Below, in pieces: positions 8,601 through 17,088 of a DNA stretch of 64,000 nt. The translations under genes and the position numbers were made by a program. This DNA is from Leptolyngbya sp. PCC 6406 (GTDB lineage Bacteria > Cyanobacteriota > Cyanobacteriia > Phormidesmidales > Phormidesmidaceae). The stretch covers positions 1,315,169 through 1,379,168 of the forward strand of contig NZ_KI913949.1 in NCBI RefSeq assembly GCF_000332095.2, read 5' to 3'. Positions within the stretch are counted from its first letter, which is position 1. Every line of letters begins with the position of its first letter. The notes under the pieces are model-generated. The model was given only the letters and a program-made list of their open reading frames with translations, did no database searches and was not told the DNA's origin.

Positions 8601-9768
8601 CATGGTCATCCCCTGCTCCCAGGGTATGGAAGGAGTTGTTGTTGCCATCCACCCAGTCCCAGCCAGAGGTGATGTTGTTGTAATTGAGATCGGGGTGGCC
8701 TGTGGTGAGGCCCGTGTCAATGATGCCGACTAGGGGTTGGGCCGCTGGCGGGGCTGAGGCGGAGATCGCCAAGCTGCTGTCGAAGGGAGCCACATAGGAT
8801 TCGGCATAGGTGTGAATTGCCCGCCCAATATCCGTGGAGCGCCAATCCTGACTGGGATCCACAAGGTCGCCCATGTACAGGGCTTTACCTTCTGCTCCCC
8901 GCACTTGGAACACGATGTCGTTGTAGTCCAGGTCAGAGCCCCGGTCTACCCGTATGTCCTCAAAAGCAAACGTATTGCCATCGCCGAAGACATCGGCGAT
9001 TTGGCCCATGGCGAACATGTCATCGGGGTTCGCCGTGGCCATCGAGAACAGCGGTGTACCGCTGCTATCGATACGGGGGTTATTGAAGGCGCTCCAGACC
9101 CGGCCCCTGGGCACCAGCATGAGGCCGAATTCATCCCCCGCCTTCATCTGAAAGGTCTTGGCTCCCAGGTAATCCCCCGAGTTCCACTGATCCAGCTTGG
9201 GATTGTATTCCCCAAAGCGGGCACCTTCAAGGCGATCGCGGATGACGATGTGGCCTTCTTCGGTGCCAGTGAGGGCGCGGCGGGCGGCTTCGCGGATGAA
9301 GTCCTCAGAGCCCAGTTCAAACTCCTCCATCCCCTCTAGGCTAAAGATGGCTAGTTCGCCCTGGTAGCTACCGCCATCGAAGAGATAGTCGATGGTGACT
9401 TCGCCGCTCTCGCCCACAGTAAAGACGCCAGACTCAAACTCGAAGGAGAGGCTCGTGGAGAAATCCTCTGGGGGTGGAATGAAATCAATGTCTTCGAGGT
9501 CTTCTTCCGGGGTGTTGCCGATGTCGAAGGGGGGGGTGTCCTCAAGGTCACCGGGGTCAAAACCGCCGTCAACATCAGCTTCAGCATCCAGAGAGGACAG
9601 ATCAATATCGGCCCCGTCAGGAGCATCTTCTCCTGTATCGAGAAGGCCACTGGGGGTCAGGATTTGTTCCAGCAGAAAGGTTTGGTGGACAGGTGAGGCT
9701 TCAGTGGGCTGGGGGACAAAGCCCTTAGCAGGTTGACGCCGGGTCCGAAGAGAACCAAACAGTTTCAT
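5647..9768 (-). CDS. DUF4114–subtilisin (S8)–tectonin-like propeller–peptidase M23 protein
   Basis: This 1373-residue protein combines four modules. An acidic N-terminal region (to about residue 110) is followed by a DUF4114-like domain (about 190-290, ending in DLDYNDIVFQV). Next is an S8 subtilisin domain with the catalytic triad D351 (IIDTG), H389 (DDHGT) and S560 (AGTSVA). Six tandem units of about 73 residues (about 743-1185, WVIGT and APDGTPWVV motifs) look like paired tectonin/beta-propeller blades. The C-terminus is an M23 zinc endopeptidase domain with H1261/D1265 (HYGID) and H1344/H1346 (HLH). No classical signal peptide is visible; DUF4114 proteins are often secreted by the type I route, so an extracellular location is inferred. 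It could process proteins and cut peptidoglycan cross-bridges. It is divergent from an M50/HlyD pair. Confidence 0.9.
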   Translation of the reverse strand: MKLFGSLRTRRQPAKGFVPQPTEASPVHQTFLLEQILTPSGLLDTGEDAPDGADIDLSSLDAEADVDGGFDPGDLEDTPPFDIGNTPEEDLEDIDFIPPPEDFSTSLSFEFESGVFTVGESGEVTIDYLFDGGSYQGELAIFSLEGMEEFELGSEDFIREAARRALTGTEEGHIVIRDRLEGARFGEYNPKLDQWNSGDYLGAKTFQMKAGDEFGLMLVPRGRVWSAFNNPRIDSSGTPLFSMATANPDDMFAMGQIADVFGDGNTFAFEDIRVDRGSDLDYNDIVFQVRGAEGKALYMGDLVDPSQDWRSTDIGRAIHTYAESYVAPFDSSLAISASAPPAAQPLVGIIDTGLTTGHPDLNYNNITSGWDWVDGNNNSFHTLGAGDDHGTFVASKIAAIRDNGIGIDGINDQSPIWVSRAVGSGQWANSLTEFVDAAIESGQPNAVVNLSFDLTQIDTDGNVTTRYEFTPQEREAIEYARQNGVLMVVAAGNDGGVMSVLGQAAQEFDNILTVGAADGLGKAAYSSYGNGLGLLAAGGTAENPVVSLMADGLGTMAGTSVATAQVTGAVSQVWAANPQLSYRQVIEILQATATDLNTPGWDAQTGAGLLNLPAALLMAKATSPKPYDPEPWFTPQIWSGSKEFTTSERAVNGTGTGYAQVSSIPQNLGAFIKEEMSNGVTVRYYTKGYLTIQPSGHQSWYAVGTGLPVTIAPSATPQRLTHRSTNLGDSIYQLQGDFWAEMPGKAKDISVGADGSVWVIGTEPESGGYSIYNWNGQGWNKVGGSAVRIAVAPDGTPWVVNSKGNIYKRENNVWRQMPGQAKDIGIGADSSVWVIGTEPESGGYGIYNWNGQDWNKVGGSAVRIAVAPDGTPWVVNSKGAIYKRENNAWRQMPGTAKDIGIGADGSVWVIGTQRVFGGYTIHRWNGTGWDRQNGGGVQITVTPNGNPWVVSEPTPNLPNSGNHIYQRSHNTWRQMPGQAKDIGIGADGSVWVIGTGSESGGYGIYSWNGINWDKVGGSAVRVAVAPDGTPWVVNSKGTIYKRENNAWRRMPGQAKDIGIGADGSVWVIGTGAESGGYGIYRWNGTNWDKVGGSAVHVAVAPDGTPWVVNSQGTIYKRENNVWRPMPGKANDIGIGADGSVWVIGTGAESGGYGIYRWNGQGWDNVGGSAVQIAVAPDGTPWVVNADPKVASGGYYAELSALSRSEWNQQSKDNLFFDGKTSNGESSLSVKQIYSDLSNEIFGSYKAMTAGYFDNTNYSGTHYGIDMAGLAGDAVRAVVGGTTTLVQNIAGNYFVGVKGDDGNLWIYGHLENYSVGIGQTITKGMKIGTVFDGAYLPSGYWMAQHLHLEVHEGHSYNRSKSISPLQAYWRSRNL
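6225..7550 (-). repeat. Six tandem ~219-bp coding repeats
   Basis: Within the large protease gene, six nearly identical units encode the propeller blades. One unit (about 6850-7085) is longer and more divergent. The very high nucleotide identity between units suggests recent duplication or gene conversion, so copy number may vary between strains and short-read assembly may collapse it. Confidence 0.85.
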
Positions 9769-9996
9769 GGGAATGCTCCTGATTGCTGGAAAGAAAGCGG
9801 TCTAGGTAGCTTACGCAGAAGGCTAAGGCAGAATGCTGGGAATGACCGTGATAATTCTTACAGGGTCATACTGGGGATACTAACCTGAAATGTTTGAAAT
9901 GCCCCCCCCTGTTTTGGGGTTAGCTGATGGGATGAGGGGCCATGAAACTCCTTTAATCCCTTGTCAAACAAAGCTTCTGGGGAATTGACTCACTTT

Positions 9997-10040
9997 TTGG
10001 CTCAGCAAAAGGTGAGCCAAAATCAAAAAAGGTGAGCCAA
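9997..10040. promoter_or_regulatory. Repeated TGAGCCAA sites in a divergent promoter region
   Basis: Two exact copies of AAAAGGTGAGCCAA start 20 bp apart (10007-10020 and 10027-10040), about two helical turns. Just upstream, TTGGCTCA (9997-10004) is the inverted form of the core. The sites lie between the divergent protease gene (start 9768) and the M50 gene (start 10097), about 57 bp before the latter. This is what an operator for a dimeric regulator would look like. The regulator is unknown. The rest of 9769-10096 shows nothing I recognise. Confidence 0.45.
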
Positions 10041-10096
10041 TAATTCAGTAATTTCCCGGATTAAGCCTCAGTAGATTCCGGTAGACATTGGGTGTT

Positions 10097-11551
10097 ATGC
10101 AAATTGATAGCCCAACTGCCCAGGATTGGCTTTGCCCCGACCTCAGTGCCCATTGGCGACTGCGGCAAAACCGGGTTGCCAATTGCTGGATTTTGCAGGG
10201 GCGGGAGACACCACGTCAGATTCGCTTTGACCCCATGGAGGGCTATGCCTTGGCCCGCTTTAGCGGCGGCTGGACCGTGGCCCAGATTCAGGCCCAGTGT
10301 GAGGCAGAATTTGGCACCGACGTGCCGCCGGACTTGGTGGTAACGGTGCTGACCAAGTTGGTGCAACTGGGGATTTTGGCCCCTGAGGGTGAGACCGGCC
10401 CAGAGCCCGCCGCCCCTCAATCCTTGGGGCTGAAGCCGGGGGTGCGGTGGGTGCATCAGGCCGATGGTCATTGGATTTTGGGGGATGCGGAGGGGTTGCG
10501 TCACCTGCAAGTCAGTCCTGGGGATAAGGTGATTATTGAGCAGATTGGTCACTTGCCTCTGGCGGCGATCGCACATCAGCACCACTGCACTCCACACCAT
10601 CTGCGATCGCTGCTCAACCTTCTAGCCCAGGCCCAAATGCTCACGGGGGTAGAGACACCCCCCCCGCCCCGGCGCAAATTTACCCCTATACAATTGCTGT
10701 ACTTCAAAAAGTCCCTGCTCAACCCCGATCGCTGGCTAGAACGCCACGTCGGCAAACTGGGCTGGCTGTGGCGGCAATCTACCGGCCTGCTGCTCTGTGG
10801 GTTTTTGGCCTTGACGGCGGTGATGGCCAATGCCCATCGCCCCGACCTCCTGTTCTTTGGCCAGGGACTATTGCACGCCTATGGCTGGACCCTGCTACTA
10901 CCCTTTGGCCTGCTGGCCATGGCCGTCGTGTCGTTACATGAACTGGCCCACGCCTTTACGCTGAAGCACTTTGGCGGCGCGGTGTCCGACATGGGACTGC
11001 TGTTTATGTGCCTGATCCCCGCCGCCTATACCAACAGCAGCGATGCTTACCGCCTGCGCCAGGGTCAGCAGGTGTTGGTGATTGGGGCTGGGGTGCTGTG
11101 TCAGGTTGTCATTGGCGCGATCGCATTTTGGCTGTGGTTTGGCACCGCCGCCAGTGCCGGACTCCACACCCTGGCCTATCTATTAATGGTGGCGGCTCTG
11201 TTCACTGTGGCCCTGAATTTGAATCCCATGGCCCGCTTCGACGGCTATTACCTCCTCAGTGCCGCCACCGGCATTCGCAACCTCAAACCCCGCTCCTTTC
11301 TGTTCTATGCCGCCCTCCTACGGCGACAGCCCAGCCCCGAGCAGGGCCGTGATGGTCAAAGACCGGCCAGAGGCCATCGCGCCATTCTGGCCACCTATGC
11401 CCCCCTCAGCTTTCTCTACCTGCTGCTGGTCTTTGGCAAATTATTCCTCTGGTTAGCCAATGTCATCCTGACCCACATTCCCTATGTGGCCCTGGTTCTG
11501 TTCGTTCTCTGGTGTCTCTACTACTTTTCACCCCATGACAACCTCCCCTAA
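10097..11551 (+). CDS. M50 family membrane metalloprotease with N-terminal PqqD/RRE-like domain
   Basis: This is a 484-residue polytopic membrane protein. The site-2-protease signature HELAH is at residues 281-285, and the second motif N-P-x4-D-G (NPMARFDG) is at about 376-383, supplying the zinc ligands. The first ~100 residues are soluble, with a winged-helix-like segment (FDPMEGYALARFSGGWTVAQ) resembling PqqD-type peptide-binding domains. Membrane helices follow from about residue 235 to the end. ATG 10097 is preferred to an upstream TTG three codons before. The 3' end overlaps the HlyD-like gene by 17 bp, so they are translationally linked. M50/HlyD pairs occur in cyanobacterial peptide-export loci. 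No ABC transporter or precursor peptide is visible here. Confidence 0.85.
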   Translation: MQIDSPTAQDWLCPDLSAHWRLRQNRVANCWILQGRETPRQIRFDPMEGYALARFSGGWTVAQIQAQCEAEFGTDVPPDLVVTVLTKLVQLGILAPEGETGPEPAAPQSLGLKPGVRWVHQADGHWILGDAEGLRHLQVSPGDKVIIEQIGHLPLAAIAHQHHCTPHHLRSLLNLLAQAQMLTGVETPPPPRRKFTPIQLLYFKKSLLNPDRWLERHVGKLGWLWRQSTGLLLCGFLALTAVMANAHRPDLLFFGQGLLHAYGWTLLLPFGLLAMAVVSLHELAHAFTLKHFGGAVSDMGLLFMCLIPAAYTNSSDAYRLRQGQQVLVIGAGVLCQVVIGAIAFWLWFGTAASAGLHTLAYLLMVAALFTVALNLNPMARFDGYYLLSAATGIRNLKPRSFLFYAALLRRQPSPEQGRDGQRPARGHRAILATYAPLSFLYLLLVFGKLFLWLANVILTHIPYVALVLFVLWCLYYFSPHDNLP

Positions 11552-12920
11552 CCCCCGGCAAAAAGCGCCCTTTAGGGTGGTGCCGCCCCCAGCCGCCCCG
11601 ACACCCCAGCCGACCTCATCCCCAGCTTCCCCCCCAGCCGCCCCGAGCCAACCTCTACCCACCGATGCCCCTGCCTCGGCGGCATCGCCCTCGGCAACAG
11701 CCCCTGAAACAACGCCATTCCGGTGGCCTTGGCGCGGATTGATCGTGGCAAGCGGCCTTGTCCTAGCGGGATTTATCCCCACCCCCTACCAAGTCGGGGG
11801 CGAAGTCACCCTGGCATGGCCCGAAGGTGATCGCCAGCAAATCCGGGCTCCGATGCGGGCTATTGTCGAGGAGTTCTACGTGGCACCGGGGGATCAGGTA
11901 ACGGCAGGACAGACAATTGTGCGACTCTCCAGCTTGGACCTAGAGCGAGAGATCGCTCAGCTACAGAGAGACATTGATCAGGCCCAGCAGCTTTTGGCAG
12001 AGGTGCAGCGAGAGCAACTCCAAGCCCAAGCAAGAGTAAGGGAGATCACCGCCGTAGTGGTGGTCACCGAGGACAAGACCAAGCGTGCCGTGGTCCGAGG
12101 TGAGCAGGGAGCCCAGGGGGCCACCTTGCCTGAAATTGCCCTGCTAGAGGTACAGCGCGATCGCTTAGACAGCCAATTGGTCACGGATCGGGAGGAATGG
12201 GAGCGGTACCAATTTCTCCATGCCCAGGGTGCGATCGCAGATGAGGAAGTGCGACGGCGAGAAAACAATTACCTCAACACCCAGAAGGATCTCCAAGTTA
12301 AAGCCGCAGAGATTGCCCATACCCGTCAGCGTCTAGCAGACACCGCCGCCGATGAAATTGGCAATGCCCAGGTGCAGGGAGCCAGCGCAGATGCTGCTGC
12401 CCTACTGGCAGGCTATCGAGATCTCATCACGGCCCAAGAACAGGTCATCGCCAGCCACCGTGAGCGCCAACTGGCCCTCCAGGCCCAGCAGCAGAACTTG
12501 GTGCTGGTGTCCGCCCAGACCGGAACGGTTTTGGACGACGATCTCGACCTGCTGGTCGGGCAGGAAGTTACCCCCGAGAAGAACTTGCTGCGAATTGCCC
12601 AACTTAACCAACTCACCGCCAATGTAGAGGTGAAGGAAGAAGATTTGAACTATGTTCAGCCGGGAGCCGCCGTCACCTTCCGACCCACCTCTTCTAAACT
12701 GACACCCTACGATGCAGAAGTCGATCGGGTGCTGAAGGATGTTGCCCCCGACAGCACCCAGCAGCGCCGGATTGCCACCGTGCGCGTCGTCATTGACAAT
12801 GCTGATCAGCAGTTGCGACCGGGATCCGGCGGCTACGCCAAGATTTTTTCCGAGTGGATTCCCCTCTATCAACGTCTGGGACGAGAAGTGATCAAGCTAG
12901 TCCCCAGTCGTTTTCTCTAA
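11535..12920 (+). CDS. HlyD-family membrane fusion (periplasmic adaptor) protein
   Basis: This 461-residue protein has a Pro/Ala-rich cytoplasmic N-terminus (about residues 1-65), one membrane segment (GLIVASGLVLAGFI) and a split biotinyl-lipoyl domain (VEEFYVAPGDQVTAGQTIVRLSS and QTGTVLDDDLDLLVGQEVTPEKNLLRIA). Between these lies a long coiled-coil hairpin rich in Gln, Glu and Arg, and a beta-barrel region follows. This is the standard adaptor layout. The ATG at 11535 lies inside the M50 gene, giving a 17-bp overlap and a translationally coupled operon. Adaptors of this type bridge an inner-membrane transporter and an outer-membrane channel; both are missing from this window, so the partner must be elsewhere or the M50 protein acts in its place. 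Confidence 0.9.
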   Translation: MTTSPNPRQKAPFRVVPPPAAPTPQPTSSPASPPAAPSQPLPTDAPASAASPSATAPETTPFRWPWRGLIVASGLVLAGFIPTPYQVGGEVTLAWPEGDRQQIRAPMRAIVEEFYVAPGDQVTAGQTIVRLSSLDLEREIAQLQRDIDQAQQLLAEVQREQLQAQARVREITAVVVVTEDKTKRAVVRGEQGAQGATLPEIALLEVQRDRLDSQLVTDREEWERYQFLHAQGAIADEEVRRRENNYLNTQKDLQVKAAEIAHTRQRLADTAADEIGNAQVQGASADAAALLAGYRDLITAQEQVIASHRERQLALQAQQQNLVLVSAQTGTVLDDDLDLLVGQEVTPEKNLLRIAQLNQLTANVEVKEEDLNYVQPGAAVTFRPTSSKLTPYDAEVDRVLKDVAPDSTQQRRIATVRVVIDNADQQLRPGSGGYAKIFSEWIPLYQRLGREVIKLVPSRFL

Positions 12921-13006
12921 CGGATCCCTCGATTCTGGCCCTCTCCCCAACAATGAAATGCGACCCCTTGCACGGCAACCCATGATAACCATGGCCTCTA
13001 CAGGAT

Positions 13007-13927
13007 TTAACCCTTCCTACCACTGAGCCAGCGCTTGCGCCATGCCCCCGTCGGCTGGAGTGGGGAAGTAGCCTGTTCCTGCTGGCGGCGTTGCTGAATT
13101 ATTACGGCTGAATCTGTCAAGGTCGGATCCCGATAGGGCACCGCTGCTCGCGTTTGCAAATGCTCCACCTCCTGTTGAGAGAGGGCGGGCAAGGGTGTAT
13201 CTCCCCAATTGGCAAGGGTTCCTGGCCAGCGGCGACCCACTGCGGCACTGGGGCCAATGTGCAGCCCCGCGAGTTGCAGAGCCGATCGCACCGCCGCTGC
13301 GCAGGAGTAGGTGGCCAAGCATCCCCCAGGGGCCAGACAGCGGGCCACTAGGGTCAAAAACTCTGCGGTCCAGAGCTGGGGACAGCGGGGGGGCGAGAAG
13401 GGATCAAGAAAGATGACATCCGCCTGGAAACCGGATTGCACCAGGGTTTGAATGGTTTGGCGGGCATCCCCCAGATGCAGGTCTGCTTGCAGCCCTGGGG
13501 AGTGGACAGAACTCTGGCCCACTGTGGCCAATTGCTCCAGAATAGTCTGCACAGCAAGAGGCCAGCCGCTGACTAACCCTTGGGCGATCGCAGCTTGGGG
13601 CACCTGTCCATCTAACTCCAGCCCCACAATCCGAATTGGCAAGCTGGGATCTATGGCCCACAGCGCCTCCAGAGCCGCAGCGGTGTTGTAGCCCAAGCCG
13701 TAGCACAGGTCTAGGATTCCGATGGCCTTTGGCCGACCAAAGGCTATTGCACTGTGCCGCTGTGCTCGTGCGACTAAATCTGTAGCCTCAACATAGGTGC
13801 CACGGGCTTCTTCGTAGGCTCCACCGCGACTGTGAAACCATTCTCCAAAGGTGGTGGAGTAAAACGTCTGGCTCCCGTCCCCGGTAGGCTCTGGAGATAG
13901 GGTTGAATCGATGGTGGTATCTGTCAT
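13007..13927 (-). CDS. MnmC-like SAM-dependent methyltransferase domain protein
   Basis: This 306-residue protein has a Rossmann methyltransferase core: motif I (ILDLCYGLGYNTAAAL), an acidic strand end (VGLELDG) and VIFLDPFSPPRCPQLWT. The last closely matches the FLDxFSPxxxPxLWT motif of the MnmC/DUF752 tRNA methyltransferase domain. In enterobacteria MnmC is fused to an FAD oxidase and completes the mnm5s2U wobble modification; here only the methyltransferase half is present, as in MnmD-type proteins. ATG 13927 is preferred to a TTG 15 codons upstream. It is convergent with the HlyD gene. The substrate in cyanobacteria is inferred, not shown. Confidence 0.8.
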   Translation of the reverse strand: MTDTTIDSTLSPEPTGDGSQTFYSTTFGEWFHSRGGAYEEARGTYVEATDLVARAQRHSAIAFGRPKAIGILDLCYGLGYNTAAALEALWAIDPSLPIRIVGLELDGQVPQAAIAQGLVSGWPLAVQTILEQLATVGQSSVHSPGLQADLHLGDARQTIQTLVQSGFQADVIFLDPFSPPRCPQLWTAEFLTLVARCLAPGGCLATYSCAAAVRSALQLAGLHIGPSAAVGRRWPGTLANWGDTPLPALSQQEVEHLQTRAAVPYRDPTLTDSAVIIQQRRQQEQATSPLQPTGAWRKRWLSGRKG

Positions 13928-13975
13928 TGCCGTCTGATTGACTGACAAAAGTTCAGGGACGATTGGCGACAAGTC

Positions 13976-13999
13976 GCGCCTATGCGCCTATGCGCCTAT
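13976..13999. repeat. Microsatellite, three copies of GCGCCTAT
   Basis: This is an exact 8-bp tandem triplet located about 50 bp upstream of the methyltransferase ATG. Such arrays can vary in length by slippage and could change promoter spacing. No function is known. Confidence 0.75.
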
Positions 14000-14519
14000 G
14001 AGTCAGCACAGACCAGCTTTGATTATATGGTATGTATCGTAGCGGTTTTGTATGGCAGCGGTTACTCAGTACTCCGGAAAAAGTCCTCAGGGGTATTGGA
14101 CGTTTATTAGGACTAAAAATTAGGAGATATAAAACAAAGAATAGCAGTACCCAGAACGGTTCCATTGAGTGATCTCCTCACATCTGTCAAACCTGCCTGG
14201 AGTTGCCTCAATACGGTGTCTTCGGTGACTTCTCGCCCCGCCGTATTTATCGCATTGCTCCCTGCTACTGAGCAGAGGAAATATCAAAAACCTGCTTGGA
14301 TACTGCTGTCTTCGACGAAACCGGTTCAGACGTTAAATCGATACTTAACCTCCTATTTAACGGGGACTGAACTTCCGATTTGGAACCGGAGCCTTAAGCT
14401 CCTTAACTACTAAGATAGGGGGTCATTTGCCCTGATCCCCAACTTTGAAACCAAAGTTTATCTTCGGGTTAAAAGAAAAACAGGAGCCGGGAAATGGCAG
14501 AGGGGCCGGGGTGAGGGGA
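14000..14519. other. Intergenic region without a recognisable gene
   Basis: About 520 bp between the methyltransferase and the HAD phosphatase. Only short frames without family similarity are present. I see no tRNA, no strong terminator and no insertion sequence ends. A small RNA is possible but I cannot support one. Confidence 0.5.
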
Positions 14520-15320
14520 CTAAAGGATCTTGGCACTGGTGGGTGTGAGGAGAAAATCTGCCGCTGCTTGCAGGGAGCCATAGAGGCGGGTAGGTTTACA
14601 ACTGGCCAGGGAAGAGGCGCTACGAATGCCACAGGTCAGGCCAATCGTGGGAATATGGGCGGCCTGTCCAGCCCGAATGTCGGCCTCTGTGTCGCCAATC
14701 ATCCAAGCTCCCACGGGATCTAGACCCAGTCGGCGGCGATCTGCGATCGCGCCCCTGAGGCTGGCAATTTTGTGCTCGATGCGGTTAGGGTAAGCGGCCT
14801 CCACCTCCGTCGCCCCATAGATTTGGTGCACCGTGGTAGTCAGGTCGTGGTCGTAGAGAAACTGCATCACTTGAGCACCATGGCGCAGAGTAACAATGAC
14901 CAAGCGGATGCCATGGGCCTGGAAGCGCAACAGCGCTTCCCTGGCCCCAACCTGAAGACAATCCTGCTCCAGTAAATCCGCTTGATTCACAATGTCATTC
15001 ACCCGACCCAGAAACCAAGTCACCGCGTCACCCCTCAGCCCCGACCAGTCAGCAATCATCGGGTCGGGCACTCGGGTTTGCTTCATTCGCCAAAACTGCG
15101 CCTTCGTTAACACCCGCACAGATAGGTCAAGACCCTGGGCGGCATAGCCCGCCTGGGTATCCATGAGCGCCTGTCGATAGGTGCTGTAGTAGCGATCCGA
15201 CACATCGGCAATGGGACCATCAAAATCACAGAATAGGGTTGCCCCATGGGACAGCGGCACTGAGCCCACCGCCGCAGTTCGGCTTTCCCCAGAAACGAAG
15301 CAATGCATATTTCGCTGCAT
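14520..15320 (-). CDS. HAD-superfamily phosphatase
   Basis: This is a 266-residue haloacid dehalogenase-like hydrolase. Motif I is LFCDFDGPIADV (residues 29-40, nucleophile Asp in DxD), motif II is IVTLRH with a Thr, and motif IV is MIGDTEADIRAG with the Mg-binding Asp pair. A helical cap domain lies between motifs I and II (C1 type). The C-terminal half resembles phosphoglycolate phosphatase-like enzymes (GATEVE near the second conserved Lys of HKIASL). The substrate cannot be fixed from sequence. The ATG at 15320 adds about 25 residues before the core; a later Met at 15308 is possible. Confidence 0.82.
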   Translation of the reverse strand: MQRNMHCFVSGESRTAAVGSVPLSHGATLFCDFDGPIADVSDRYYSTYRQALMDTQAGYAAQGLDLSVRVLTKAQFWRMKQTRVPDPMIADWSGLRGDAVTWFLGRVNDIVNQADLLEQDCLQVGAREALLRFQAHGIRLVIVTLRHGAQVMQFLYDHDLTTTVHQIYGATEVEAAYPNRIEHKIASLRGAIADRRRLGLDPVGAWMIGDTEADIRAGQAAHIPTIGLTCGIRSASSLASCKPTRLYGSLQAAADFLLTPTSAKIL

Positions 15321-15534
15321 AGGCTACGAAAACTTTAGATTAGTTAAGAATCCTCTCAAGCCACTACACCTTAGCAGCCCCTTTTTAGAAATGGGGGACT
15401 CATCACCAAGACTCATATAGTCTGGGCTTATTGCTTATGAGAGAATACATAAGTGGAATTGCGGTCAAATGCCGGGGATCGCCTGCCCACAGGGATATGA
15501 AAACGGGGATTTAGTCCAGAAGGGTGAGAACCCC

Positions 15535-16851
15535 CTACGCCACAATCGTGCCCCAGAGATCGTATACATCAGCCTTATCAATATGAACGCGGGCCATTTG
15601 GCCCAGAGCGGCCTGCCCTGTCACGTAAACGACACCGTCCACATCGGGGGCAAAGCGGGCCGATCGCCCGATCATTTCCCCCGTTGTCGGCTGGATCTGC
15701 TCCATCAGCACCTCCATAACCTGACCCACCTGGGCTTGGTTGCGCCTCAGGGAGATGGCTTGCTGAGCGAGCATCACCTGTTCTCGGCGCTGATCCATCA
15801 CAGCCTGGGGAAGCTGATGCGGCAGGGTGGCGGCGGGAGTGCCCTCTTCAGCAGAAAAGGTAAAGACCCCTACATGGTCAAACTCGTGGCGCTGAACAAA
15901 CTGCATCAGGTGCTCAAAGTGAGCTTCCGTTTCGCCGGGAAAGCCAACAATGAAGGTGGTTCGGAGCACTGCTTCAGGTAATGCCGCCTTAATCCGATTA
16001 ATAATGTTGTCGTTGACTTGGCCCTGCCAGGGGCGATTCATCGCCCGCAGCACCTCAGGGTGGGAATGTTGTAGGGGCAAATCTAGGTAGGGTAGGACGT
16101 TGGGCACCTCTCGCATAGTCTGAATGACCTCTGGCGTCAGACCCGTGGGGTAGGCATAGTGCATCCGCACCCAGGGAATATCCACTTCCCCCAAGGCCCG
16201 CAGCAGTTCCGCCAGTTGGGGCTTGCCATAGAGATCGGTGCCGTAGTTAGTGGTGATCTGGGAAATGAGCACCAGTTCTTTTACCCCTTCGGCAGCGAGT
16301 TGGTGGGCCTCCGCCACGATGGACTCAATAGGCCGCGATCGCTGATCCCCCCTCAGGTGAGGAATGATGCAAAAGGCACAGCGATAGTTGCAGCCCTCCG
16401 CCACCCGCAGGTAGGCGGTGCCTTCGCTGGTGGTGCGATAACGCGGCACGGTTTCATCGGCAATGTAGGTGGGCTCCAGGCTCACCTCCTTCACCCGTTC
16501 CCCTGCCTCGGCCCGCTGGATCACCTCCACAATTTTGTGGTAGTCCCCCGTGCCGACGAGGGCCACCGCCTCGGGAATTTCCTCCAGCAGTTCATCCCGA
16601 AAATGCTGGGCCAGACACCCGGTAATCACTACTTTTTTCTTGGCTTCCGCCAGTTCTACCAGGGTGCGTACCGACTCTTCCCGCGCTGATTCAATAAAGC
16701 TACAGGTGTTGACAATGACGTAATCCGCCAGTTCCTCGTTGGCATCTACCCCATACCCTGCTTGCACTAGCAGCCCTAGCATGTGCTCGGTGTCAACGCG
16801 ATTTTTTTCACAGCCTAGGTGGGTTACAGCAATGGTAGGAGTTGCAGTCAT
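15535..16851 (-). CDS. rimO: Ribosomal protein S12 methylthiotransferase RimO
   Basis: This 438-residue protein has the full RimO layout. The N-terminal UPF0004 domain has cluster cysteines ([12 protein letters not shown] near residue 13, NTCSF near 50, TGCLAQ). The radical SAM core has [20 protein letters not shown] at about residues 153-172 (Cx3Cx2C), and a C-terminal TRAM domain begins at about residue 375. It adds a methylthio group to the conserved Asp of ribosomal protein S12 using two iron-sulfur clusters and SAM. The GDQRSR motif and HLGCEKN separate it from MiaB. The length is typical and no defects are seen. It is transcribed alone, convergent with nothing close. Confidence 0.95.
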   Translation of the reverse strand: MTATPTIAVTHLGCEKNRVDTEHMLGLLVQAGYGVDANEELADYVIVNTCSFIESAREESVRTLVELAEAKKKVVITGCLAQHFRDELLEEIPEAVALVGTGDYHKIVEVIQRAEAGERVKEVSLEPTYIADETVPRYRTTSEGTAYLRVAEGCNYRCAFCIIPHLRGDQRSRPIESIVAEAHQLAAEGVKELVLISQITTNYGTDLYGKPQLAELLRALGEVDIPWVRMHYAYPTGLTPEVIQTMREVPNVLPYLDLPLQHSHPEVLRAMNRPWQGQVNDNIINRIKAALPEAVLRTTFIVGFPGETEAHFEHLMQFVQRHEFDHVGVFTFSAEEGTPAATLPHQLPQAVMDQRREQVMLAQQAISLRRNQAQVGQVMEVLMEQIQPTTGEMIGRSARFAPDVDGVVYVTGQAALGQMARVHIDKADVYDLWGTIVA

Positions 16852-17088
16852 AGGGGCGGGGTAGGAAGGTCCAAAACCTCTATTGTACTGGGTCTGTCTC
16901 CGGTTCTGGAGGCGGCGCGATCAATATGTTCCCTGGGTTTTCTCCTAGCGGAGACACTGCGCGAACATGCTTCAACCCCCGCTACGTCCAGCACTGTATA
17001 CGTAGCGCTGAACAATAGGTTTTGTATCATGATCATGAGCCTAGGCCGTAACCAACCGTCCATTCCACTTGTGGAGACCTGGTGAACC

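Noticed and set aside
8812..9339. Plus-strand open frame antisense to the large peptidase
   Set aside because: It mirrors the minus-strand codon pattern, and the coding strand is fixed by the catalytic motifs.
5647..9768. Tandem ~219-bp repeats that might look like a CRISPR array
   Set aside because: The repeats are translated in one long frame and encode propeller blades. CRISPR repeats are 20-40 bp with unique spacers.
10088..12920. Complete type I secretion system
   Set aside because: Only the adaptor (HlyD) is present; there is no ABC ATPase or TolC-like channel in the window.
14160..14200. CTCCTCACAT resembles the conserved core of the Yfr1 small RNA
   Set aside because: One mismatch, no matching flanking stem, and the neighbourhood is not that of yfr1. 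Chance match is likely.
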